Source: DATGKD01 sp035294855 | GTDB lineage: Bacteria > Actinomycetota > Acidimicrobiia > Acidimicrobiales > UBA8190 | Direction: 5' to 3' | Assembly: GCA_035294855.1 (NCBI GenBank) | Contig: DATGKD010000044.1 | Span: 1-13,148 of the forward strand | DNA: 13,148 nucleotides | In this document: piece by piece, positions 1 through 7,051 of the stretch | Numbering within the stretch: position 1 is the first letter of the stretch | Layout: each line of letters opens with the position of its first letter | Program-made: the position numbers and the translations under genes | The notes under the pieces: model-generated | The model's database searches: none | What the model was told of the DNA's origin: nothing | What the model saw: the letters and a program-made list of their open reading frames with translations, nothing else

Positions 1-99
1 GACGGGGTCGTGCACGTCGACCGTTCGATTCCGGTCGGGGCGCTGTGCGATGTCGTGGTGACGGGCGCGGCGGGCCCCGACCTGTGGGCCGACACGTGA
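1..99 (+). CDS. rimO: RimO C-terminal end (ribosomal protein S12 methylthiotransferase), partial
   Basis: The window opens inside a reading frame that gives 32 residues and stops at TGA 97-99. The fragment (DGVVHVDR, then VTGAAGPDLWAD near the end) resembles the C-terminal TRAM domain of the radical-SAM methylthiotransferase RimO. RimO modifies an aspartate of ribosomal protein S12, and its TRAM domain binds RNA or the protein substrate. The catalytic radical-SAM part lies outside the window, so no cysteine motif can be checked. The identification rests on the tail pattern plus position: rimO immediately before pgsA and cinA is a common actinobacterial order. The stop codon overlaps the GTG start of the next gene, which suggests translational coupling. 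It could be another TRAM-ended methylthiotransferase such as MiaB, but the context favours RimO. Confidence 0.6.
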   Translation, partial: DGVVHVDRSIPVGALCDVVVTGAAGPDLWADT

Positions 100-725
100 C
101 CGCCGAAACCGCCGGCCCCCCCGGCACCACCCACAGTTCGGACACCGCCGGCACCCGGGGCGGTGGGCGCCCCCGGCCGTCCACCTTCGGGCCGTCCGCG
201 CTCATCACCCCGGCGAACGGCATCACCATCGCCCGGCTTCTGGCCACCCCGGTCCTCGTGGCCATGATCGCCGTGAGCGGGCCGGGGTGGGCGCCGTTCG
301 GGGTGGCCGTCGCCATCGGTCTCACCGACGGCGTCGACGGGTGGATCGCGCGGCGGCAGGGCGCGACGCGCTCGGGAGCGTTCCTCGACCCGCTCGCCGA
401 CAAGGCCGCCGTCGTCGGCGCGCTGTTCGCCCTGGCCGGCCGGGGCGAGATTTCGTGGTTGCCGGTCGCGATCATCGCCGCCCGTGAGGTCGGCATGAGC
501 CTGTACCGGGTCGTCGTGGGCCGGCGCGGCGTGTCGATCCCGGCGCGTCCCTCGGCCAAGGTGAAGACCCTCGTGCAGGGCGTGGCCGTGCTCCTGTGTC
601 TGGCGCCGTCGGTGGCGCCGCACACGCGCGTCTTGGAGGTGGGGCTCTGGGTGGCGGCGGCGTTCACGGTGGTGACCGGCGCCCAGTACGTGGCGGACGG
701 ACGGCGCGCGGCGAGAGTCGTATGA
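96..725 (+). CDS. pgsA: CDP-alcohol phosphatidyltransferase, probable phosphatidylglycerophosphate synthase
   Basis: A membrane enzyme that would transfer the phosphatidyl group of CDP-diacylglycerol to glycerol-3-phosphate, the first committed step to phosphatidylglycerol and cardiolipin. The CDP-alcohol phosphotransferase signature is visible with this start at D78, D81-G82, A85-R86, G94, D98 and D102. The spacer between AR and G is seven residues instead of the usual eight. Several hydrophobic segments follow a 37-residue Pro/Gly/Thr-rich leader; the conserved part begins near T38-P39-A40-N41. GTG at 96 was chosen because it overlaps the rimO stop in a GTGA junction. An ATG at 45 is in frame but would run deep into rimO. 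No clear ribosome-binding site is seen, which fits translational coupling. The product is 209 residues, normal for the family. A related phosphatidylinositol-type synthase cannot be fully excluded, but the synteny supports PgsA. Confidence 0.85.
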   Translation: MTAETAGPPGTTHSSDTAGTRGGGRPRPSTFGPSALITPANGITIARLLATPVLVAMIAVSGPGWAPFGVAVAIGLTDGVDGWIARRQGATRSGAFLDPLADKAAVVGALFALAGRGEISWLPVAIIAAREVGMSLYRVVVGRRGVSIPARPSAKVKTLVQGVAVLLCLAPSVAPHTRVLEVGLWVAAAFTVVTGAQYVADGRRAARVV

Positions 726-747
726 CGACCGTCGGGGGAGCCGACGC

Positions 748-2064
748 ATGAGAGTCGAGGTCGTCGCCGTCGGCACCGAGTTGCTCCTGGGCCAGATCGC
801 CGACACGAACTCCGCATGGCTGGGGGAACAGCTGGCGCTCGCCGGTGTCGACTCGCACTTCCACCAGGCGGTGGGGGACAACACGTCCAGGGTGGTCCTC
901 GCGCTCCGCACGGCGCTCGCCCGGAGCGACGGGGTGATCGTGTGCGGTGGGCTGGGGCCGACCCACGACGACCTCACCCGCGACGCCATTGCCGAGGTCA
1001 TGAACGTCCCGCTCGAGCGTGACCCGGCGATCGTCGCCAGGATCGCCGGGCTGTTCTCCTCCCGGGGGCGCGCCATGCCCGACAGCAACGCCCGCCAGGC
1101 CGACGTGCCGCGCGGCGCGGCGCCCATCGAGCAGCGCATCGGTACCGCCCCGGGCCTCATCTGTCCGGTGGGCGGCAAGGTGGTGTACGCGCTTCCGGGC
1201 GTGCCCTACGAGCTCTTCGAGATGTTCGAGCGCGCCGTGCTGCCGGACTTGCGGCGCCGGTCGGCGGAATCGGGGGCCACCGGCGTGATCATGAGCCGCG
1301 TGGTCCGGACCTGGGGGATGAGCGAGTCCGGTCTCGGGGAGGTGTTGGCGCCCCGCATCGAGGCGCTCGATGCCGCGGCGGCCGCGAGCTCTCCCGGAGG
1401 TACCGAGGTCGTCCCCACCATCGCCCTGCTGGCGAGCGGCATCGAGGGCATCAAGGTCCGCATCACCGCCAAGGCGCCCGACGAAGCCGCCGCCCTCGCC
1501 GCCCTTGACGCCGAGGAGGCGCTCGTCCGTCGACTGGTGGGCGAGGTGGTGTTCGGCGTGGACGCCGACACCATGGAGTCCGCGGTCGGCGCGCAATTGG
1601 AATTGCGCGGGCTCTCGATCGGCCTGGCGGAGTCGCTCACGGGGGGGCTGGTGGCGAGCCGCCTCGTGAACGTGCCGGGGTCGAGCGCGTGGTTCCGGGG
1701 TTGCATCGTGGCGTACGCGTCGGAGGTCAAGTACGAGGTGCTGGGCGTGCCCGAGGGCCCCGTGGTCTCGGAGTCCGCGGCGCGTGCCATGGCCGAGGGC
1801 GCTCGGCGGGTGCTCGGCGCGGACGTGGGCCTCGCGCTCACTGGCGTGGCCGGTCCCGAGGAGCAGGAGGGCAAGCGCGCCGGGACGCTGTTCGTCGGCC
1901 TGGCCCTGCCGGGGCGCGGTGCCGAGGCCGTCGAGGCCCATCTCCCCGGGGACCGGGAGCGCGTCCGCCAGTACTCGGCCATCTCCGCGCTCGACCTGCT
2001 GCGCCGCCGCCTGGCTGCCGAGGTCCCCGTCGAGCAGGTGCGCAAGGCGGTCGCCGGCGCCTGA
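748..2064 (+). CDS. cinA: CinA family protein: MoCF-like domain plus nicotinamide-nucleotide amidohydrolase domain
   Basis: A full-length two-domain CinA protein of 438 residues. The N-terminal half is the MoaB/MoCF-like COG1058 domain, with GTELLLGQ at 9-16 and GGLGPTHDD at 67-75; in characterised homologues it acts as an ADP-ribose or NAD-fragment pyrophosphatase. The C-terminal domain, from about residue 275, is PncC-like and deamidates nicotinamide mononucleotide in pyridine-nucleotide recycling. Its expected residues are present: S296 in AESLTGG, with Y323 and K328 in the YASEVK stretch, and the later GVAGPEEQ loop. The start is well supported by a GGGGGAG ribosome-binding site at 734-740, seven bases before ATG. 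The gene lies 22 bp after pgsA and is probably co-transcribed. cinA is often linked to recA in bacteria and is tied to competence in streptococci; nothing here shows a competence role. Confidence 0.93.
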   Translation: MRVEVVAVGTELLLGQIADTNSAWLGEQLALAGVDSHFHQAVGDNTSRVVLALRTALARSDGVIVCGGLGPTHDDLTRDAIAEVMNVPLERDPAIVARIAGLFSSRGRAMPDSNARQADVPRGAAPIEQRIGTAPGLICPVGGKVVYALPGVPYELFEMFERAVLPDLRRRSAESGATGVIMSRVVRTWGMSESGLGEVLAPRIEALDAAAAASSPGGTEVVPTIALLASGIEGIKVRITAKAPDEAAALAALDAEEALVRRLVGEVVFGVDADTMESAVGAQLELRGLSIGLAESLTGGLVASRLVNVPGSSAWFRGCIVAYASEVKYEVLGVPEGPVVSESAARAMAEGARRVLGADVGLALTGVAGPEEQEGKRAGTLFVGLALPGRGAEAVEAHLPGDRERVRQYSAISALDLLRRRLAAEVPVEQVRKAVAGA

Positions 2065-2073
2065 CGAGGCGGG

Positions 2074-2079
2074 TATGGT
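2074..2079 (+). promoter_or_regulatory. Possible -10 box (TATGGT) for the VOC-family gene
   Basis: TATGGT lies in the 64-bp gap between the cinA stop and the VOC gene and matches the actinobacterial TANNNT -10 pattern. A start site near 2086 would give a leader of about 43 nt carrying the GGGAGAGGA ribosome-binding site. No convincing -35 hexamer is seen, so this is only a candidate. If real, the VOC gene is uncoupled from the cinA operon. Confidence 0.35.
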
Positions 2080-2128
2080 CCCGCGCGACACACTGTCCGT
2101 CGAAGCTGCCCAGGGAGAGGAGACGGTC

Positions 2129-2890
2129 ATGCCCGCCAAGGAACAGCACCCGCCCGGGACGGCATCGTGGGTGGACATCGGCACCGACGTCGACGCGGCG
2201 AAACGGTTCTACGGTTCGCTCTTCTCGTGGCAGGAGATGGAAGCGGGACCGCCCGAGGAGACCGGCGGCTACGGGTTCTTCACCAAAGCCGGCGCCATGG
2301 TGGCCGGTTACGGGCCGCAACAGAATCCCGGTCCTCCCGCGTGGGCGGTCTACTTCGCGGTCACCGACGCCGATGCCACGACGAAGAAGGTCGAGGGCGC
2401 GGGCGGCACCGTCGTCGTGGCGCCCATGGACGTCATGACCGCCGGGCGGATGGCGGTGTACCAGGACCCGGGCGGCGCGTTCTTCTCGGTGTGGCAACCC
2501 GGTGACCACAAGGGCGCGCAGGTGGTGGGGGAAAGCGGTGCGTTGTCGTGGGTCGAGCTCCAGACGCGTGACGTCGAGGCCGCCAAGCGGTTCTACCCGG
2601 CCGTGTTCGGCTGGACCGTGCTCTCCCACGAAGGCCCGATGACCTACAACGAGTTCCAGATGGGCTCGGATTCGATCGGCGGGATGATGGAGATGGGCCC
2701 GCAGATGCCCGCCGAGGTCCCCCCGCACTGGCTCGCCTACTTCGGCGTCGACGACGTCGACAAGTCCGCAGCCCGTGCCGGCGAGTCGGGAGGTCAGGTC
2801 GTCGCCGGTCCCATGGACTACCCCGGCGGCCGCTTCGCGGTCGTCGTCGACCCCCAGGGCGCCGCGTTCGGCCTGCTGAACATGGGCTGA
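2129..2890 (+). CDS. Two-domain VOC (glyoxalase/bleomycin-resistance fold) protein, CFP-30B-like
   Basis: A 253-residue protein made of two tandem vicinal-oxygen-chelate modules, about residues 8-125 and 135-252. Each begins with a W-V-(D/E)-(I/L)-x-T-x-D-V-(D/E)-A-A-K-R-F-Y stretch and ends in a D-P-x-G-A-x-F sequence. Layout and wording closely resemble the mycobacterial secreted antigen CFP-30B (Rv0577), which has been linked to methylglyoxal detoxification. Substrate and metal are not determined here, and many family members lack a complete metal site. The ATG at 2129 follows a strong GGGAGAGGA ribosome-binding site; the open frame continues upstream through cinA in another frame, but that part is not a gene. 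There is no signal peptide, so it is probably cytosolic. The gene ends 2 bp before a strong hairpin. Confidence 0.85.
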   Translation: MPAKEQHPPGTASWVDIGTDVDAAKRFYGSLFSWQEMEAGPPEETGGYGFFTKAGAMVAGYGPQQNPGPPAWAVYFAVTDADATTKKVEGAGGTVVVAPMDVMTAGRMAVYQDPGGAFFSVWQPGDHKGAQVVGESGALSWVELQTRDVEAAKRFYPAVFGWTVLSHEGPMTYNEFQMGSDSIGGMMEMGPQMPAEVPPHWLAYFGVDDVDKSAARAGESGGQVVAGPMDYPGGRFAVVVDPQGAAFGLLNMG

Positions 2891-2892
2891 CG

Positions 2893-2923
2893 CTCACGCG
2901 CCGGGCGTCACCCGGCGCGTGAG
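2893..2923. terminator. Perfect 13-bp hairpin between convergent genes, likely bidirectional terminator
   Basis: CTCACGCGCCGGG (2893-2905) pairs perfectly with CCCGGCGCGTGAG (2911-2923) around a five-base loop. It begins 2 bp after the VOC stop and ends 8 bp before the stop of the opposite-strand gene. There is no T-tract on either side, which is common for actinobacterial terminators. Position and symmetry suit termination from both sides. Confidence 0.75.
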
Positions 2924-2931
2924 GTGCCTCG

Positions 2932-3231
2932 TCAGCTCAGCATCACGCGGTGCACGTCCAGGTTGTGGAAGGTGGGCGGACCGTCGAGCAGCGCGGCCAT
3001 CTCCTCGGCGTACTTGGTCGTGACGGGGTCGTTCGAATTCTTCATGGCTTCTTCGTACGAGTCGAACTCGACGATGATGAAGTAGTGACCGGCGTGGTCA
3101 CGGTCCGCGGTGACGGTCGCCCGGCGCGCGAGCAAGTCGTCACCACGCTCTTTCTCCATCTTCTCGGCGAGCGCCTCCACCTCCTCGATCCGCGACGTGT
3201 CGACCTCCATGATCTGCACAAAGCCGGGCAT
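2932..3231 (-). CDS. Small dimeric alpha/beta-barrel-like hypothetical protein
   Basis: A 99-residue protein with the beta-alpha-beta rhythm of the dimeric alpha/beta-barrel (ABM/EthD/NIPSNAP-like) fold: an N-terminal strand (MPGFVQIMEV), a helix rich in Glu and Lys (residues 12-30), a second strand around GHYFIIVEFDS, a second helix (YEEAMKNSNDP onwards) and a final strand NLDVHRVML. Such proteins often bind or oxidise small aromatic or electrophilic molecules, or simply act as dimeric binders; no catalytic residue can be assigned. The start at 3231 is preferred because GGAGG (3240-3236) lies four bases upstream and the fold begins at once. An in-frame ATG at 3246 and a longer opening to 3363 exist but add low-complexity sequence. 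It is convergent with the VOC gene and divergent from the MMPL transporter. Function is not recognised. Confidence 0.8.
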   Translation of the reverse strand: MPGFVQIMEVDTSRIEEVEALAEKMEKERGDDLLARRATVTADRDHAGHYFIIVEFDSYEEAMKNSNDPVTTKYAEEMAALLDGPPTFHNLDVHRVMLS

Positions 3232-3351
3232 GGCCCCTCCGTTCATCGACGCCCACCTGGTCCCCAGTGGCGAAGCCGCCATCATGGCCTGTCGGTGGGT
3301 CGCCGTCACGGGCCCGGTCCTCGGCGAGCACGTTCCGACGCGCCGGTCGTC

Positions 3352-3357
3352 TAGGGT
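3352..3357 (+). promoter_or_regulatory. Possible -10 box (TAGGGT) for the MMPL transporter gene
   Basis: TAGGGT sits in the 200-bp divergent gap between the small barrel protein and the transporter, 74 bp before the transporter ATG, and fits TANNNT. The spacing leaves room for a leader of about 65-70 nt. No clear -35 or operator was found in the gap. Confidence 0.3.
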
Positions 3358-3431
3358 CGTCACCGGCCGGGGGGCCTCCGCTGCGGGCCCGATCCGAGAT
3401 CAAGACCACCCGACGCGAGAGACCGAACCAC

Positions 3432-5648
3432 ATGCGCGCCCTAGCCACATGGTGTTTCCGCCATCGCCGCCTTGTGCTCCTGTTCTGGGCACTGGCGCTC
3501 GTCGGGATGACGTTCGCGTCACGCGCCATCGGCACCAATTACACGAACACGTTCTCGCTTCCCGACACCGAATCGACGCGTGCCCTCAACCTCCTGAAGA
3601 GCGTGTCGCCCAAGGACGCGGGGGACAACGAACGCATCGTGTTCCAGAGCTCCTCAGGCATGACGGTGAACGACCCCGGCGTGCGCGCGGATGTGACCGC
3701 CATGCTGGCCAAGGTGGCCGCCCTGCCCGACGTGAGCTCGGTCATCTCGCCCTACAGCCCGTTCGGCAGCGCGCAGATCTCCAGGCGCGGTGACATCGCC
3801 TTCGTCACGGTCGTCTACGACAAGCAGGCGCAGAACATCTCCGACTCGGCCGCGAGGAAGCTGGTGGACACGGCTCGCGCGGCGGACTCGGGTGCCGTGC
3901 GGGTGGCGGTGTCGGGCCAGCTGGCCGAGAACGCCAACCCGCGCTCGATCGGCGGCACCGGGCCCGGGATCATCCTCGCCGGCGTCGTCCTGCTCCTGGT
4001 GTTCGGTTCGGCCTACGCCATGGCACTGCCCATCGTCTCCGCGCTCGCCTCGCTCGGCACGGCGATCGGCCTCATCGGAGTGTTGAGCAACGTCCTCAAG
4101 ATGCCCCAGTTCTCGTCGCAGTTGGTCCTGCTCATCGGCCTCGGCGTGGGCATCGACTACGCGCTGTTCATCGTGACCCGCCATCGCCAGGGCCTGATCG
4201 CGGGCTGGGACACTGAGAAGTCGGTCGTGAACGCCGTCAACACCTCGGGCCGCGCGGTGCTGTTCGCCGGCATCATCGTGTGCATCGCCCTGCTCGGCAT
4301 GTTCGCCCTGGGCGTGGCCTTCCTCTACGGGCTGGCGGTGTCGGCGGCGATCGGGGTGGCGTTCACGATGGTGGCCGCCCTGACGCTTCTTCCCGCGCTG
4401 CTCGGCTTCATCGGCCCCAAGGTGCTGAGCCGAACCCAGAAGCGCACCCTGGCGGAGCGCGGGCCGCGCGTCGTCGGCACCGGCACCAAAGGGTTCTGGC
4501 CGCGCTGGGCCGATTTCGAGTCGAGGCAGCCGATCGTGTCCGCCCTCGCCGCGCTGGCCGTCATCGTGGTGGTGGCGCTGCCGTTCTTTTCGATGCGCCT
4601 CGGAACCGCCGACCAGGGCAACGATCCCGTGGGCACCACGACGCGCACCGCCTACGACATGCTCGCCACCGGCTTCGGGCCCGGCTACAACGGGCCGCTG
4701 CAAGTGGTGGTGCTGAGCCACACCGGCCCCCAACCCGCGGCGATCGCCCGGCTGTCCGACGCCATCGCCGGGCAAACGGACGTGGCGTCGCTCGGGCGGG
4801 CGGTGACGCTGCCGCCGCGCGACGGCGCCACGGTCACCCTCCTGAACGTCTTCCCGGTGTCAGCGCCGCAGGACGTCGCCACGACGACGCTCATCGACCA
4901 CCTCCGATCGCAGACGATCCCGGCTGCGGTGCACGGCACCGGACTCGCCGTCGACGTCGGCGGCACGACGGCCATCTTCACCGACTTCACCCGGGTGCTG
5001 TCTCAGAAGCTCCCGCTGTTCATCGGCCTCGTGGTCGGCCTGTCGTTCGTGTTGCTGGCGGTCGTGTTCAGGAGCCTGCTGATCCCGCTCACCGCGGCGG
5101 CCATGAACCTGCTCTCCATCGGCGCCGCATTCGGTGTGCTCGTGGCCGTGTTCCAACACGGCTTCGCGGGGTCGCTCCTCGGGGTCAACCGACCGGGACC
5201 GATCGAGGCGTTCCTGCCCGTGATGCTCTTCGCCATCCTGTTCGGCCTGTCGATGGACTACGAGGTCTTCCTCATCACCCGGATCCACGAGGAGTGGCTC
5301 AAGTCGGGCGACAACCGCACGGCGGTCCGCAACGGCCTCGCCGCGACGGGGAAGACCATCACCGCGGCGGCGCTCATCATGATCCTCGTGTTCGGGTCCT
5401 TCATGTTCGGCGGCGAGCGGGTCATCAAGGAATTCGGCCTCGGCCTGTCGGCCGGCATCTTCATGGACTGCGTCCTCATCCGCATGGCCATCGTCCCGGC
5501 GGTGATGTTCCTCCTCCGCCGGGCGAACTGGTGGTTCCCGGCGGCGCTCGACCGGCGCCTGCCGCGCCTCGGCATCGACCCCGACACGATCACCACCGAC
5601 GTCGCGCCAAGGGCCGGGGAACAGAAGGTTCATCAAACCGTCGCGTAG
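3432..5648 (+). CDS. MMPL/RND-family transporter
   Basis: A 738-residue proton-driven transporter of the MmpL branch of the RND superfamily. Topology follows the family: one N-terminal helix (about residues 14-31), an outer porter domain to about 175, five helices at roughly 178-330, a cytoplasmic linker, one helix near 375-392, a second porter domain, then five helices from about 528 to 700. Both proton-relay Asp-Tyr pairs known from MmpL3 are visible: D242-Y243 in GIDYALF and D609-Y610 in SMDYEVF. Family members export lipids, pigments, siderophores or drugs; the substrate cannot be read from sequence. ATG 3432 is chosen because the membrane anchor starts within 15 residues. The frame stays open further upstream, but that portion is not transporter-like. 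The ribosome-binding site is weak (GAGAGACC). The long mycobacterial C-terminal tail is absent. The gene downstream, 117 bp away, may be co-transcribed. Confidence 0.92.
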   Translation: MRALATWCFRHRRLVLLFWALALVGMTFASRAIGTNYTNTFSLPDTESTRALNLLKSVSPKDAGDNERIVFQSSSGMTVNDPGVRADVTAMLAKVAALPDVSSVISPYSPFGSAQISRRGDIAFVTVVYDKQAQNISDSAARKLVDTARAADSGAVRVAVSGQLAENANPRSIGGTGPGIILAGVVLLLVFGSAYAMALPIVSALASLGTAIGLIGVLSNVLKMPQFSSQLVLLIGLGVGIDYALFIVTRHRQGLIAGWDTEKSVVNAVNTSGRAVLFAGIIVCIALLGMFALGVAFLYGLAVSAAIGVAFTMVAALTLLPALLGFIGPKVLSRTQKRTLAERGPRVVGTGTKGFWPRWADFESRQPIVSALAALAVIVVVALPFFSMRLGTADQGNDPVGTTTRTAYDMLATGFGPGYNGPLQVVVLSHTGPQPAAIARLSDAIAGQTDVASLGRAVTLPPRDGATVTLLNVFPVSAPQDVATTTLIDHLRSQTIPAAVHGTGLAVDVGGTTAIFTDFTRVLSQKLPLFIGLVVGLSFVLLAVVFRSLLIPLTAAAMNLLSIGAAFGVLVAVFQHGFAGSLLGVNRPGPIEAFLPVMLFAILFGLSMDYEVFLITRIHEEWLKSGDNRTAVRNGLAATGKTITAAALIMILVFGSFMFGGERVIKEFGLGLSAGIFMDCVLIRMAIVPAVMFLLRRANWWFPAALDRRLPRLGIDPDTITTDVAPRAGEQKVHQTVA

Positions 5649-5765
5649 ACGTCGAACGCTGTTCACCTAACCCGCGCGCCTCCCGGGTATCGCGCGTGCG
5701 ACCCGTACCGCCACCTCGGGCCATGCCCGCTTCGGCCCTGGCCCCGACCGCACCGGGAGGACGCC

Positions 5766-6950
5766 GTGCCCCTCGACTCGTTTCGCCTCGCCATCCGCCG
5801 CGTTGCCCGTGGCGACCGCCACGCCCTGGCCACGACGACGGGTGTCGCCGTCCTGATCTCCTCGATCGTCCTGCCGGCGGCCGTGGTGTCGAGGCCGGGC
5901 GCAGCTGCCGCCGACACCACGAGCGCCTGGACCACCTCCACCGTGCTGACGGGATCCGCGCTGCATCATCACGTGCCGGGTGTCGGCACCGAGACGCTCA
6001 GCCAACCCGACGACCTCGCCCGGCTGGGTGACGCGCTGTTCACGATCTTCCAGAACGACGTCGGGCCCGACGGCACGGCCAGCCCCACCGGCAATCTCGA
6101 CAGCACGATCGTGGAGTTCACGGCGCGCGGCGAGGTGCTCGGCCAATGGGACCTCGCCGGGCACGGTGACGGCATCGCCGCCGACCCCTGGCGCCACGTC
6201 GTGGTCGTGACCGTGAACGAAGACGCCAACGCGAGCATGTACACCATCGACCCCGCCGGCCAGGGCACGGGGCAGGTGCGTCACTACTCCTTCGACCCCA
6301 ACCCGCTGCCCCACGGAGGAGGCACCGACGCGGTGTCGTTCTTCGGCCGCGACCTGCTCGTCAGCGCGTCGAACCCTTCGGTGGCGAACGGCCCGGCGGT
6401 GTACGAGGCCGACCTCGACGGCACGACCGCCCACCTGACCGAGGTGTTCGGCGACCAGTCCACGGCCACCATGGCCAACACGCCGGGTTCGGGCGGGACG
6501 ACGACGCTCGCGTTGACCGACCCCGACTCGAACGCGGTCGTCCCCGGGTCGAGCCCTCGCTTCGCGGGGCAGTTCGAGCTCGACAGCCAGGGCGACGAGC
6601 AGCAGGTCTTCCTCCCGTCCGCCGACTCCCCGGACCACGGACTGTCGGTCCTCGGTCTCGATCAATCGGTCAACGACTCTGCCTGGGTGACCGACGCCCA
6701 GGGCACGCTCTTCGTCACGCAGAAGGGTGCCGGCAACGTGGTGGCCGTCGACGGGCCGTTCCACGAGGGAACGGTCTTCGTGGCGGTGACGCCGTGCAAC
6801 GCCAACGGTGCACCGACGACGTGCCCGGCGTCCGGGTTTCCCGCCAACTACCTCGGAACCGAGAACCTCTTCACCGGCGACGTCGATCCCGCCGCGCCGA
6901 CCGCGTTGGGGTCGTTGCAACCGCAGGGCCTGTTGTTCGTCGCGTTGTGA
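5766..6950 (+). CDS. Exported protein of unknown function, possibly beta-propeller-like
   Basis: A 394-residue protein starting at GTG 5766, supported by GGGAGGA at 5755-5761. The N-terminus is positively charged (R7, R11, R12, R15, R18), followed by a hydrophobic stretch at about 20-41 and an Ala-rich cleavage region (AAAAD at 46-50), so a Sec-type signal peptide or N-terminal anchor is likely. The RR pair lacks the rest of a Tat motif. The mature part is strand-rich, with recurring patterns such as (T/S)IVEFTARGEVLGQWDL, GIAADPWRHVVVVTVNED, GRDLLVSASNP and GTLFVTQKGAGNVVAVDGP, reminiscent of propeller blades in NHL/SMP-30-like or YncE-like proteins. Two cysteines near the end (CNANGAPTTC) could form a disulfide. 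No catalytic motif is identifiable. It follows the MMPL transporter on the same strand, so a role at the cell surface with that transporter is possible but unproven. Confidence 0.8.
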   Translation: MPLDSFRLAIRRVARGDRHALATTTGVAVLISSIVLPAAVVSRPGAAAADTTSAWTTSTVLTGSALHHHVPGVGTETLSQPDDLARLGDALFTIFQNDVGPDGTASPTGNLDSTIVEFTARGEVLGQWDLAGHGDGIAADPWRHVVVVTVNEDANASMYTIDPAGQGTGQVRHYSFDPNPLPHGGGTDAVSFFGRDLLVSASNPSVANGPAVYEADLDGTTAHLTEVFGDQSTATMANTPGSGGTTTLALTDPDSNAVVPGSSPRFAGQFELDSQGDEQQVFLPSADSPDHGLSVLGLDQSVNDSAWVTDAQGTLFVTQKGAGNVVAVDGPFHEGTVFVAVTPCNANGAPTTCPASGFPANYLGTENLFTGDVDPAAPTALGSLQPQGLLFVAL

Positions 6951-7001
6951 CTCACTGACCATCGAGCATGAGCCCGCCGCCGGCGACGCGTCGCAGTGGC
7001 G

Positions 7002-7027
7002 CGTCGCGCCGCCGTCGGCGCGCGACG
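7002..7027 (+). terminator. Possible GC-rich hairpin terminator after the exported protein gene
   Basis: CGTCGCGC (7002-7009) pairs with GCGCGACG (7020-7027) across a 10-base loop, 51 bp after the stop at 6950. A 12-base perfect palindrome (GCGACGCGTCGC) lies just upstream. There is no T-tract. In DNA this rich in CG, 8-bp stems occur by chance, so support is modest. Confidence 0.35.
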
Positions 7028-7037
7028 TGGGCTCGGC

Positions 7038-7043
7038 TACGGT
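7038..7043 (+). promoter_or_regulatory. Possible -10 box (TACGGT) for a leaderless methyltransferase transcript
   Basis: TACGGT ends 8 bases before the GTG at 7052. Actinobacteria frequently make leaderless mRNAs in which a TANNNT box sits about 7 bases before the start codon. This, and the lack of a ribosome-binding site, support GTG 7052 over the in-frame ATG at 6968. No -35 is evident. Confidence 0.4.
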
Positions 7044-7051
7044 CGGCCACC

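Noticed and set aside
45..95. ATG at 45 as the start of pgsA
   Set aside because: It would overlap rimO by 55 bases and add an Arg/Gly-rich segment. GTG 96 gives a normal GTGA overlap.
664..2184. A long open frame (506 codons) on the minus strand opposite pgsA and cinA
   Set aside because: It mirrors cinA, whose product has intact motifs in both domains. The antisense product is low-complexity, rich in Arg, His and Asp, as expected from GC-rich shadow frames.
3232..3363. Longer N-terminus for the small barrel protein (start at 3363)
   Set aside because: The added 44 residues are not fold-like and would cover the divergent promoter region, whereas a GGAGG site stands just before 3231.
5652..5665. 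TCGAACGCTGTTCA, similar to a LexA box, just after the MMPL stop codon
   Set aside because: The half-sites are three bases apart instead of four and the second half ends in GTTCA, so it does not meet the consensus. It is probably chance.
4280..6031. A 583-codon plus-strand frame overlapping the MMPL and exported-protein genes
   Set aside because: The translation is Arg/His/Pro-rich without domains and lies out of frame with two well-supported genes.
6968..7051. ATG 6968 as the methyltransferase start
   Set aside because: The extra 28 residues are Arg-rich, overlap a hairpin and carry no family sequence; a -10-like box supports GTG 7052.
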